This document shows, piece by piece, positions 1-6,538 of a stretch of DNA of 9,753 nt. The stretch comes from CAMCYM01 sp041191165 (GTDB lineage: Bacteria; Bacteroidota; Bacteroidia; Flavobacteriales_D; Sanyastnellaceae): positions 1-9,753 of the forward strand of contig JBEEPJ010000068.1 in NCBI GenBank assembly GCA_041191165.1. The letters run 5' to 3'. Both the position numbers and the translations under genes were made by a program. The stretch's first letter is position 1, and each line of letters opens with the position of its first letter. The notes beneath the pieces are model-generated. The model was not told where the DNA came from. It did no database searches and worked only from the letters and a program-made list of their open reading frames with translations.

Positions 1-781
1 GAGGAGAAAAACCACTTTGCGCTAAGGCCAAATCCGCCAAACGCCCATACACGTCTTGCCAATTGGGATGATCTCGGAGCGCCTCAAATTGTCGCATCAG
101 CAGGGTTCGGTCGTTGCGCGCGGCAGGACCGGTGGCCAGGCTGTGTTCTTCCTCGGACCACAGACGGGCCATGGATGTCTCCACCATGGGCCTCCACAAG
201 GCCCAATCCACGCCTGTATCCTCGCTCAATGCACGCGCCACCCTGAGCAAGTTGGCGGTGTAGTTCGCCGCAAAAACCGATGCGACATGGGCCCTGGCCC
301 GTTGATGATCATCGGCGGGAAGCACCCGCCCGCCCGACGCTTCAATCCACTTCAACCAAGCGCGTACCCAGGGCGACGTATCCATCTCATCCCTGACGGG
401 GCCTTCCGTGTACAACCACGTGATGCCGAAGGGGTGTCGGTTCAATGGATCTCGGATGCTTTCCATGGGCCAAGTCACCAGAGACGGAATCGATTCGCCC
501 GGAAGGGACAACACGTCCACGGAAGTGGCCCCGCTGAAATGCACTCGCATGCCCTCCCCGGGCAACTGTGCGGCGACATGGCCCAAAGCATCGTCTGGAA
601 CGGCCAACAACCAGAACTGCACATCGTCCCCACAGCCCAGAATGTCTTCAGACTTCAAGGACCTACCCTGAAGCCATGAAGTCTTTGCACCGCCTTCGGA
701 AAGCAAGCGATGCAACCACGTGCCCACATTGCCGTGGCCTATGACCACGACATGTCCCAGCTCCTCCTCAACCCGCTGCAC
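1..781 (-). CDS. Rossmann-like DUF2520 domain protein (3' end outside window)
   Basis: About 260 residues are visible and the frame stays open to the left edge, so the C-terminus is missing. The N-terminus has a nucleotide-binding glycine motif, GHGNVGT, right after a short hydrophobic strand. A Rossmann half follows, with AVPDDALG and then SGATSVDVL. The second half matches the DUF2520 pattern: WPMESI, an AxVFAANYTANLL helix and TGPAARNDRTL. The family is annotated as NAD(P)-binding oxidoreductase-like, but I know of no established substrate. Start choice is uncertain. GTG at 779-781 overlaps the ccmF end by 14 bases. GTG at 746-748 has GAGGAGGAG upstream and would place the glycine motif almost at residue 1, as in many relatives. 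An in-frame stop lies just upstream, so no earlier start is possible. The overlap with ccmF implies translational coupling. The family call is firm; the function is unknown. Confidence 0.85.
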   Translation of the reverse strand, partial: MQRVEEELGHVVVIGHGNVGTWLHRLLSEGGAKTSWLQGRSLKSEDILGCGDDVQFWLLAVPDDALGHVAAQLPGEGMRVHFSGATSVDVLSLPGESIPSLVTWPMESIRDPLNRHPFGITWLYTEGPVRDEMDTSPWVRAWLKWIEASGGRVLPADDHQRARAHVASVFAANYTANLLRVARALSEDTGVDWALWRPMVETSMARLWSEEEHSLATGPAARNDRTLLMRQFEALRDHPNWQDVYGRLADLALAQSGFSP

Positions 782-3551
782 GTCGGTCGCGTTTCCATCG
801 GGACCTCACCGCCATGAACGTTCCCACCGCCATGAGGATACAACCCAGCCATAACACATTGATCATGGGGAAGATCGCGGCCTGCATGACCACGAAGTCC
901 TGCTTGACCGATTCGTGCTCCCATATCGTCCAATCCAATTGACCCAGCTGGGGGTCAAACTTGTCGATGCGAAACTTCAATCCCCAATCTTCGGCCTCGT
1001 ATAAGTCGGGAATGATAAGGCTATCCCGCACGATATACAAGGGTTGGTGCGTTGAGGTGCCTCGCTTTCCATCCAACGTGATGCATGCAGCCAAGGCCAA
1101 ATCTCCGTCCAGCAATCCCCGGTCAGGGCGTTCTTCCATCGGAATGGCCCTCAGGCTATCAAACGTCAGAAGGGTGGTGCCGATGAGCATGCTGTCGCCC
1201 ACCGCCATCGAGGAACTCCGGCCGCCCAACCAGCCCTCTTCATCGGTTTCCAACGGTGTGACCCGCCCCCATTTGATGTGGGTGTACAAATCTCGAAAGA
1301 CCCCATGTCGGGTATCCGGTTCGGGGGCATTGCCCATTTGCTCATTGAGCTGGATGCGGGGCGAAAGGGTGAACAGCGGTTTGCCCGCCACGCCGGAAAC
1401 CCAAATCTGCGCCGCATCAGCCTGTCGTTTGTTGGGCATGGGGATGAATCTCCACAACGCCTCCAAGTCTTCTTCAAACCGATGGGAAGCCACGTGATCT
1501 TCCAGCGCTTCGAACATCATTCCATCAAAGAATACCACATCACCCTGCCGATACCTTTTCTCCTCTTTCTCGAAGTAAACCATGTCAAACTTGACATGTA
1601 TCCCCTCGGTATATTTCCGCGCAAACTGAACGAAATAGGGTCCCATGGGCAGCGTATCGCCCTGCAACATCAACAGGTCCTCCCGGTTGTCCAGTTCCTC
1701 GCTGAGGGAGCGGATATCGCCGATTTGGTTTTGGGAGATGATGTCTTTTTGGCTGGTGGAGAGCACGGCTCCGAAGAGGAGCATCCCGAAGCCGACGTGG
1801 GCGATGGACGGGCCCATCGCATCCCATTTTCCGCGCAGAAATGCCACGAGATAGTGGGCATTCGCAAAAACCGCGAAAGCCGTGGACATGAGCAGCAGGA
1901 GCAGCGGGATGGACATCCGATTCCAGCCGTAAATCACGACGAGAAGCAGCCCGACGATAAGGGTGGCAACTAAAGATACCCTCAACTTCTTGAAAAGTCC
2001 TCCCCAAGTAACCCCCTTTCCTCGGTAGGGCAACCACTGTGCCACGGCCATGAAAAAGGTGATGAGGAATGCCAAGGGGATTTGGACCCGGTGATAAGTG
2101 GCATCCATGTCCGTGCCGGGAGCAAAGTCATGTGCCGCCAGCCTGCGGAATACCTCGCTGTTCCATTGTTCCCCCAGCCGCGCAAACATGTCCGAAAAAG
2201 GAGCGAGAAACTTATTCAGAACGGGAATGCTGGTTTGGAAGGTGATGTGCAATGCCGCCACCACGAGCAACAGTGAACCTGCAAACATCCAGAACTCTCG
2301 GGATGCCAGTGAATCTTCCTCCTTTCTCTTCTCAAATCCGTTGCGAAAAGCCCACCATCCCGCTGCCGTGGACAATGCCAGTCCCAACAGCACCCCTTCC
2401 GCGGCATACCCCTTCAGCATCACCACGACTGCGATTGCCCAGAGCCCCACGACGCCAAAATATCCCCGGATGCCCGGCAAGAGTGCACCATGCGCCAAGG
2501 CCGTGTAAGTCAGCAGGAAGGCGAGGAGCTGGGGCAGGATTCCACTGTCGACAAAACTGTGCACGGAAGTGTCACCGAGGATGCCGGATTTGGTGAGAAA
2601 CGTGCTGTAAACCACCAACAGGTAAGTGATGATCGGGAGATAATAAGTGCTGAACAGGGCGGTGGGTTCCTTGCGATTGCGATTGATGAGCAGCAAGTGG
2701 GCGGCTGCGACCAAGGTCAACCAGGGCACGAGGGAAGCGTTTTCCACGGGGTCCCAAGCCCAGAATCCGCCGAAACTCAGCGCCTCATAAGCCCAAGCCC
2801 CGCCCATGAGGATGCCCGTGCCCAAGATGCCCACGCCGAAAAACGACCAGCGCAAAGCGGGTTTCATCCAGCTCCGGTCTTCCCGCCGGCGCAATCCCGC
2901 CATGGCATACGCGAAGGGTACGGTGGTTGCCGCAAAACCCAGGAACAGGGTAGGGGGGTGGATGGTCATCCAGTAGTTCTGGAGAAGGGGGTTGAGTCCC
3001 TTGCCATCTTGGAACAGGGGAAATGCGGTCAGGTAATCCGAACGTTGGGTCCAAGGAAGCCCGAGATTCTCAGGTGCTTCCCTGAGCAAAAGGAACGGAT
3101 CCATTCCGAGCATGAAATCCCCGAAGTACACCCCGAGGAGCATGGAGGTGAGGAACAGCGCGATGCCCGAAAGCCAAGCCATCACCGGCATCTTCCAGAC
3201 CGAGTCTTTCGCGAGCAAGACGACGGCGGCGAGGACCGTATTCCAAAACATCCACAACAGGAATCCACCTTCCTGTCCGCCCCAGAACGCGCTCAGAATA
3301 AAGCGCATGGGCATCTGGTTGTTCAGATGTTTCCAGATGTACTGAAACTCATACCGATGGGATGCGAATAAGACAAAGATGAGGGCGATGATGGCCATCA
3401 AGGATGCGGAGTGCGTCCAAAAGGCCCACTTGCCCAGTTGAGACCATTTGCGGGCAAAGGCCACAGTGGCCACCGCAGCAGCGGAAAAAGCCAAGGCCAC
3501 CAGCGCATGACCGATCTGCGCTACCTCCGTCCACTCGTTGAGATATTCCAT
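768..3551 (-). CDS. ccmF: Cytochrome c heme lyase subunit CcmF (CcsA family), long Bacteroidota form
   Basis: This 927-residue polytopic inner-membrane protein should transfer heme from CcmE to apocytochrome c in the periplasm. The heme-handling WWD motif is at about 261-271 (GGFWAWDPVEN). Histidines in the family's usual contexts are H198 (TIHPP), H285 (AAAHLL), H331 (SVHSF) and H585 (IAHVGF), plausible axial ligands for the two hemes. Roughly a dozen membrane segments fill residues 10-600. A soluble periplasmic region follows at about 600-885, and a last membrane helix at about 890-914 ends in a basic tail. E. coli CcmF is about 650 residues, so this is much longer, chiefly through the C-terminal soluble part. 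ATG at 3551 lies 4 bases after the ccmE stop, with GGAAG about 9 bases upstream. The 3' end overlaps the DUF2520 gene. CcmF is the only lyase component seen; no CcmH is nearby. Confidence 0.95.
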   Translation of the reverse strand: MEYLNEWTEVAQIGHALVALAFSAAAVATVAFARKWSQLGKWAFWTHSASLMAIIALIFVLFASHRYEFQYIWKHLNNQMPMRFILSAFWGGQEGGFLLWMFWNTVLAAVVLLAKDSVWKMPVMAWLSGIALFLTSMLLGVYFGDFMLGMDPFLLLREAPENLGLPWTQRSDYLTAFPLFQDGKGLNPLLQNYWMTIHPPTLFLGFAATTVPFAYAMAGLRRREDRSWMKPALRWSFFGVGILGTGILMGGAWAYEALSFGGFWAWDPVENASLVPWLTLVAAAHLLLINRNRKEPTALFSTYYLPIITYLLVVYSTFLTKSGILGDTSVHSFVDSGILPQLLAFLLTYTALAHGALLPGIRGYFGVVGLWAIAVVVMLKGYAAEGVLLGLALSTAAGWWAFRNGFEKRKEEDSLASREFWMFAGSLLLVVAALHITFQTSIPVLNKFLAPFSDMFARLGEQWNSEVFRRLAAHDFAPGTDMDATYHRVQIPLAFLITFFMAVAQWLPYRGKGVTWGGLFKKLRVSLVATLIVGLLLVVIYGWNRMSIPLLLLLMSTAFAVFANAHYLVAFLRGKWDAMGPSIAHVGFGMLLFGAVLSTSQKDIISQNQIGDIRSLSEELDNREDLLMLQGDTLPMGPYFVQFARKYTEGIHVKFDMVYFEKEEKRYRQGDVVFFDGMMFEALEDHVASHRFEEDLEALWRFIPMPNKRQADAAQIWVSGVAGKPLFTLSPRIQLNEQMGNAPEPDTRHGVFRDLYTHIKWGRVTPLETDEEGWLGGRSSSMAVGDSMLIGTTLLTFDSLRAIPMEERPDRGLLDGDLALAACITLDGKRGTSTHQPLYIVRDSLIIPDLYEAEDWGLKFRIDKFDPQLGQLDWTIWEHESVKQDFVVMQAAIFPMINVLWLGCILMAVGTFMAVRSRWKRDRRAAG

Positions 3552-3555
3552 GGGG

Positions 3556-3963
3556 TCAGACTTCCGCTGCGGTGGAATCCATCATCACGTGATTGTGCTC
3601 GTTGTACTTGGATGGGCACTTCATGAGCATTTCGGTGGCGTGAAAGGTCTCTCCTTCGAATCTGCCGTATACATCCACGGATTCGCTGTTCTCGAGTCCG
3701 GTGGGCTTGGGTTGCAGCAGCTCTACACGCCGGATAACGCCTTCGCGGTCTTGCATAAAAAAGACGGTGAGATTGGGGTTGGATTCCGGGTCGTAGATCA
3801 CCGGTTCCTCCCGCACCAAGGTGCCCGACACCTTGAATTCTTCACCCGGGTCCGCCTGGGCGACAGAGAATCCCACGGAACGGCTGCTCGAAGAAAACGT
3901 CGAAATGACCGTAGCTACACAAGCAGCGATGAGCAGCAAGAGAATGATGTGACTTCTTTTCAT
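3556..3963 (-). CDS. ccmE: Periplasmic heme chaperone CcmE, CxxxY variant
   Basis: This 135-residue protein has an N-terminal membrane anchor (residues 4-22) and a small beta-barrel (OB-fold) domain facing the periplasm. It should accept heme and pass it to CcmF. Family landmarks are the VSGTLV strand (45-50), VIYDP (55-59), LTVFF (65-69) and VDVYGRFEGETFHA (96-109). At the position where classical CcmE has the covalent heme-binding His of HxxxY, this protein has Cys: KCPSKY, with C116 and Y120. Two later histidines (H123, H125) lie in the tail. The CxxxY form is known from the System I* variant of archaea and Desulfovibrio. The ATG at 3963 overlaps the ccmD stop by 4 bases (ATGA). A longer frame upstream exists, but it would lie inside ccmD and put 26 non-hydrophobic residues before the anchor, so I rejected it. 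Confidence 0.93.
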   Translation of the reverse strand: MKRSHIILLLLIAACVATVISTFSSSSRSVGFSVAQADPGEEFKVSGTLVREEPVIYDPESNPNLTVFFMQDREGVIRRVELLQPKPTGLENSESVDVYGRFEGETFHATEMLMKCPSKYNEHNHVMMDSTAAEV

Positions 3964-4163
3964 TTCTGAGCGGATTTTTTCTCCCACTCTTCCGACCGAG
4001 ACTCGAGCTGGCGGAGGCGGATTTGTGCGCGACCAATCCAAATCAGAATTCCCAGGAGGATGACAGCCGCAACAGCCAGCACCACACCGGCTTTGCCCGA
4101 GCCAAAGAAAACACGCTCCAAGCCAGAGGATTGTAGTAGAATCGAGTGCCAGTTCATCTCCAT
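3960..4163 (-). CDS. ccmD: CcmD-family small membrane protein
   Basis: This 67-residue protein has one membrane helix (about residues 23-44) followed by a charged, coiled-coil-like C-terminal tail rich in Arg, Glu and Lys. That is the layout of CcmD, a small factor that stabilises CcmC and helps release heme-loaded CcmE. The segment FFGSGKAGVVLAVAAVILLG resembles the short CcmD family of Bacteroidota. Its place between ccmC and ccmE supports the call more than sequence does, since CcmD proteins are poorly conserved. Two starts are possible: ATG at 4163 (inside the ccmC end) or ATG at 4157, two residues later, which gives an exact ATGA overlap with the ccmC stop. The stop overlaps the ccmE start in the same way, so the three genes are very likely translationally coupled. 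Confidence 0.82.
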   Translation of the reverse strand: MEMNWHSILLQSSGLERVFFGSGKAGVVLAVAAVILLGILIWIGRAQIRLRQLESRSEEWEKKSAQK

Positions 4164-5236
4164 GGGGTTCCAGTGGGGGGATTCAACGCGGTTGAGGGGT
4201 GGGATTCACTCATTTCCAAACGCTGGCGCAGCCGATGGTAACGAAAATGGATGCGATACAACAGCCAGCCCAAGAGGGACCAGCCCACCACGGCGGGGTA
4301 AAAAACCCACCTGAGGGCGCTGTCCAAATCGTAAGTGTTGAAGCCCGGGTTGCCGCCTTTGCCCGGGTGGAGGCTCTCGGAAAAGCGGGGGAGGATGAGC
4401 AGCAACACAATCAGAATCACAAAGGCAAAGAGATTGTACACGGAAGACAAACGCGCCCGCAACATGGGTTCGTCGAGCGAGGCCCGCAGGACGTGGTAGC
4501 CTCCGTATACCAGCACAGTGACCAGTGCTCCGTTGAGCTGGGGATCGTCCACCCACCAGGTGCCCCAGGTGAACCGGGCCCAGATGCTCCCGGTAAGCAA
4601 TCCCAATATCCCGAAAAAGAGCGCGACTGAACTGGCGCTGTGGGCTTCTCCGTCTGCGGGGAGCAGGCGGGCGCTTCCGAGTTGACGCACGGAAGCAAAG
4701 AACCCCAGCCCCGACAGGAAAAACATCGCGAACCACATGGGAACGTGCAACATCAGGTTGCGTATCGATTCGAAAATCTGCGGCTGAAAAGGGAAATGAA
4801 AGCCCAGATTGTCCCCTGCAGGAACGGGGGAGGCCAGCGGGGGATAGGCTGCCGCATCATCGATGGGAACGTGTCCCACATGCAGGGCATTTTCGAGCAG
4901 CAAAGTGCCATCCGTGGGGTGGTAGACAAAGAGGTCTAAGGACTTGGTCTTCAGCTTTTCAGGCCAAACCGCTTCCACCACCAACCGAGCGTCATTCCGG
5001 GCTTCGATGACCCGCCATTCCCAAACCTCCCCGGGCCGGCCGGCGAAGACGCGTGCTTGGTGGGTTTGGCCTGCAAAATGCGTACCCAATCCCACCACTT
5101 CATACCGCAGCGGAGAGACTGAACCCGAAACGGGCTCCAGAGCGATCAAACCCGGCCCCAGCGGTACCAGCGCGATCATCCCCAGCACGTACAGCAACAG
5201 CACGCCAGCCACCCCCAATGCGATACGCTCCTTCAT
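4154..5236 (-). CDS. ccmC: CcmC-type heme-handling protein (CcsA family) with a periplasmic insert
   Basis: This is a 360-residue inner-membrane protein of the heme-handling family; CcmC proteins help load heme onto CcmE. The CcmC core starts at about residue 154. It has H164 in the LHVPMW context, the WWD region at 224-231 (WGTWWVDD), H290 in SLHPG, and about six membrane helices. H164 and H290 match the two conserved CcmC heme-ligand histidines by context. Two things are unusual. Between the first helix (about 6-28) and the next lies a soluble, strand-rich segment at about 30-148; classical CcmC, roughly 220-250 residues, has none. Its opening (EPVSGSVSPLRYEVVGLG) looks like a small Ig/TIG-type beta domain, which is inference. 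Also, the second Trp of WVWD is Asp. The start is 6 bases after the ccmB stop, with no clear Shine-Dalgarno sequence. The stop overlaps ccmD. Confidence 0.92.
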   Translation of the reverse strand: MKERIALGVAGVLLLYVLGMIALVPLGPGLIALEPVSGSVSPLRYEVVGLGTHFAGQTHQARVFAGRPGEVWEWRVIEARNDARLVVEAVWPEKLKTKSLDLFVYHPTDGTLLLENALHVGHVPIDDAAAYPPLASPVPAGDNLGFHFPFQPQIFESIRNLMLHVPMWFAMFFLSGLGFFASVRQLGSARLLPADGEAHSASSVALFFGILGLLTGSIWARFTWGTWWVDDPQLNGALVTVLVYGGYHVLRASLDEPMLRARLSSVYNLFAFVILIVLLLILPRFSESLHPGKGGNPGFNTYDLDSALRWVFYPAVVGWSLLGWLLYRIHFRYHRLRQRLEMSESHPSTALNPPTGTPWR

Positions 5237-5242
5237 CGGTTC

Positions 5243-5920
5243 TTATTCGCGCCAAAGGTAAGGGAATAGGATGTAGCCCATCGCGGCTGCGCCCCCCCCG
5301 AAGGTTCCCAAAAAAAGCAATGACTCCGCCTTTTCTGCAGCCCCCAATCCCGACATGATCGCATCTCCCAATCGCGCCGACAAGAGCAGGATGGGGATGA
5401 TGAGCGGGAGCCCCAGCACTGCCGTCAGCCCAAATCCCGCTCCGGCACGTGCCCCCAACGCCCCCAAGAGGGTGATGGTGCCAGCCATGGCCCATGCCGT
5501 AGTCTGCATCCCCAATGCCATCCAAGCCGATCGCATGCCCTCCAGGTGCTCAGTGCCCAAGAACAGGGAAAAGGCCAACTGAATAATCAGGGAAAGCGCA
5601 GAGAGCAGCACCCCGTGGTAGAGCATGCGCGCCAAGAAGTAGTCCCTCGGATCGATGAGGTGCATGTGATATCTCCGCACGGCAGCGACATCATCCGCCA
5701 ACGGCCGGGCGAGCGCATTGAAGGCCGAGAACATCAGGACCACCCAGATCAAGGCGTTCCACGTCGCTGCCTCGGGATGGGCGCCCACTGCGCGGTAGGC
5801 CGCGTAAGCCGAGGCCAACGAAAAGAGTGCCAACCCGATCCATCCATGCGCCTTTCGAAACTCAGTCCTCAGGGTATGGGAGAGCAAGGCCTTCACCGCT
5901 TGTGCCCGCGACAAGGTCAT
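5243..5920 (-). CDS. ccmB: Heme exporter / ABC-type membrane subunit CcmB
   Basis: This 225-residue membrane protein has about six hydrophobic segments. Its length is close to the usual 220 residues of CcmB. CcmB is the permease partner of the ATPase CcmA; the complex is thought to use ATP to release holo-CcmE from CcmC. Visible family features are an N-terminal amphipathic stretch, the FNALARPLADDV turn after the second helix (66-78), a cytoplasmic loop HLIDPRDYFLARMLYHG (87-103), and LPLIIPILLLS (171-181), which corresponds to the LPLYIPV region of E. coli CcmB. ATG at 5920 was chosen because it overlaps the exonuclease stop as ATGA and fits family length; GGTGG lies about 5 bases upstream. 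The longer in-frame extension reads into the exonuclease gene. No ccmA lies beside it, so the ATPase must be elsewhere or absent. Confidence 0.93.
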   Translation of the reverse strand: MTLSRAQAVKALLSHTLRTEFRKAHGWIGLALFSLASAYAAYRAVGAHPEAATWNALIWVVLMFSAFNALARPLADDVAAVRRYHMHLIDPRDYFLARMLYHGVLLSALSLIIQLAFSLFLGTEHLEGMRSAWMALGMQTTAWAMAGTITLLGALGARAGAGFGLTAVLGLPLIIPILLLSARLGDAIMSGLGAAEKAESLLFLGTFGGGAAAMGYILFPYLWRE

Positions 5921-6471
5921 TGTCCCACCAATTTCATGGGGGCGGCCACGCGTTGAAAAAGCCGAGCCATATTCCGCGCATCCTCGATGGCCCGATGCTG
6001 CGTACCGAGATAATTCAAGCCTTCCAATTGAAGGGCATTTTTGAGGCCGATTTGGTTCTTGGAGCCTTTCCAACGGCTGTAATGCAGCTGCAGACAAGCG
6101 TGATAACGCAGCCAGGGCAAATCCACTTGATGCAGACGAGCGTCGGTCAAAAGTTGTCTCTTGTCGAATTCTCCCCAACTCATCAACACGGGATGCGCAT
6201 TCGCGGGGTCGATCCAAGTTTCAAAGGACTGAATCACCTCGAAGAAATGCCCAGCATCTTCCACGTCTTTTTGGGTGATGCTGGTCAATTGGGTGCAGAA
6301 AGGGTCGATTTGCGGGTGAAGCAGCGGACGGATGAAGGAACAAAACTCGTCGACGATTTCCAGGGATTCGTTCAACTTGACAGCGCCAATTTCAATGACT
6401 TCTACGGTCTTGGGTCGGCTCCGCCAACAGGTGGCCTCCAGGTCGTAAACGATGAAATGACGATCCTTCAT
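5917..6471 (-). CDS. DEDDh 3'-5' exonuclease, ERI-1/KapD-like (DnaQ superfamily)
   Basis: This 184-residue single-domain exonuclease should degrade RNA or DNA 3' ends by two-metal catalysis in the cytoplasm. All five catalytic residues of the DEDDh type can be placed: D10 and E12 in VYDLEATCW, D103 in SWGEFDKRQL, H159 and D164 in HRAIEDARNMARL. The EATCW and SWGEFD wordings resemble the ERI-1/KapD group more than DnaQ epsilon proofreading subunits. Those relatives often act on structured RNA, but the substrate here is unknown. ATG at 6471 is supported by the catalytic motif starting at residue 7. It is the first gene of the unit that continues through ccmB to DUF2520, its stop overlapping the ccmB start. 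A TAnnTTTG element lies 8 bases upstream of the ATG. Confidence 0.9.
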   Translation of the reverse strand: MKDRHFIVYDLEATCWRSRPKTVEVIEIGAVKLNESLEIVDEFCSFIRPLLHPQIDPFCTQLTSITQKDVEDAGHFFEVIQSFETWIDPANAHPVLMSWGEFDKRQLLTDARLHQVDLPWLRYHACLQLHYSRWKGSKNQIGLKNALQLEGLNYLGTQHRAIEDARNMARLFQRVAAPMKLVGQ

Positions 6472-6479
6472 GTGTCTCT

Positions 6480-6487
6480 CAAAGATA
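6480..6487 (-). promoter_or_regulatory. Bacteroidota -7 promoter element for the exonuclease-ccm unit
   Basis: TATCTTTG on the minus strand is an exact match to TAnnTTTG, the -7 element used by Bacteroidota primary sigma factor. It lies 8 bases upstream of the exonuclease ATG. A TTG occurs 12 bases further upstream, which is closer than the usual spacing of about 19-21 for the -33 element, so that half is weak. It sits in the 67-base gap after the biotin carboxylase gene, in which I see no convincing terminator. Confidence 0.5.
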
Positions 6488-6538
6488 CGGAAGACGCTTC
6501 AAGGTTGGGGGTTCCGGGCACGGGGGTTACTGAAGGCA

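Noticed and set aside
166..192. Inverted repeat gggccatgg / ccatgggcc with a 9-base loop
   Set aside because: It has one mismatch, lies inside the DUF2520 coding sequence and has no T-run or second copy. Coding coincidence is likely.
56..679. Plus-strand frame of 207 codons near the left edge
   Set aside because: It lies opposite the DUF2520 gene, whose conserved motifs run through the whole stretch on the minus strand.
2490..3371. Long plus-strand frame of 293 codons opposite ccmF
   Set aside because: It is a shadow of a clear membrane-protein gene in GC-rich DNA. Its translation is full of Pro, Arg, His and Gln with no recognisable domain.
3964..4041. Upstream extension of ccmE by 26 codons
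   Set aside because: It would lie inside ccmD and put polar residues before the membrane anchor. The ATG at 3963 has a precise stop-start overlap instead.
6503..6526. Plus-strand G-runs (GG, G5, G3, G5) between the exonuclease and carboxylase genes as a possible G-quadruplex
   Set aside because: Only two tiers are possible with four runs, and no regulatory link is evident. I could not separate it from base composition.
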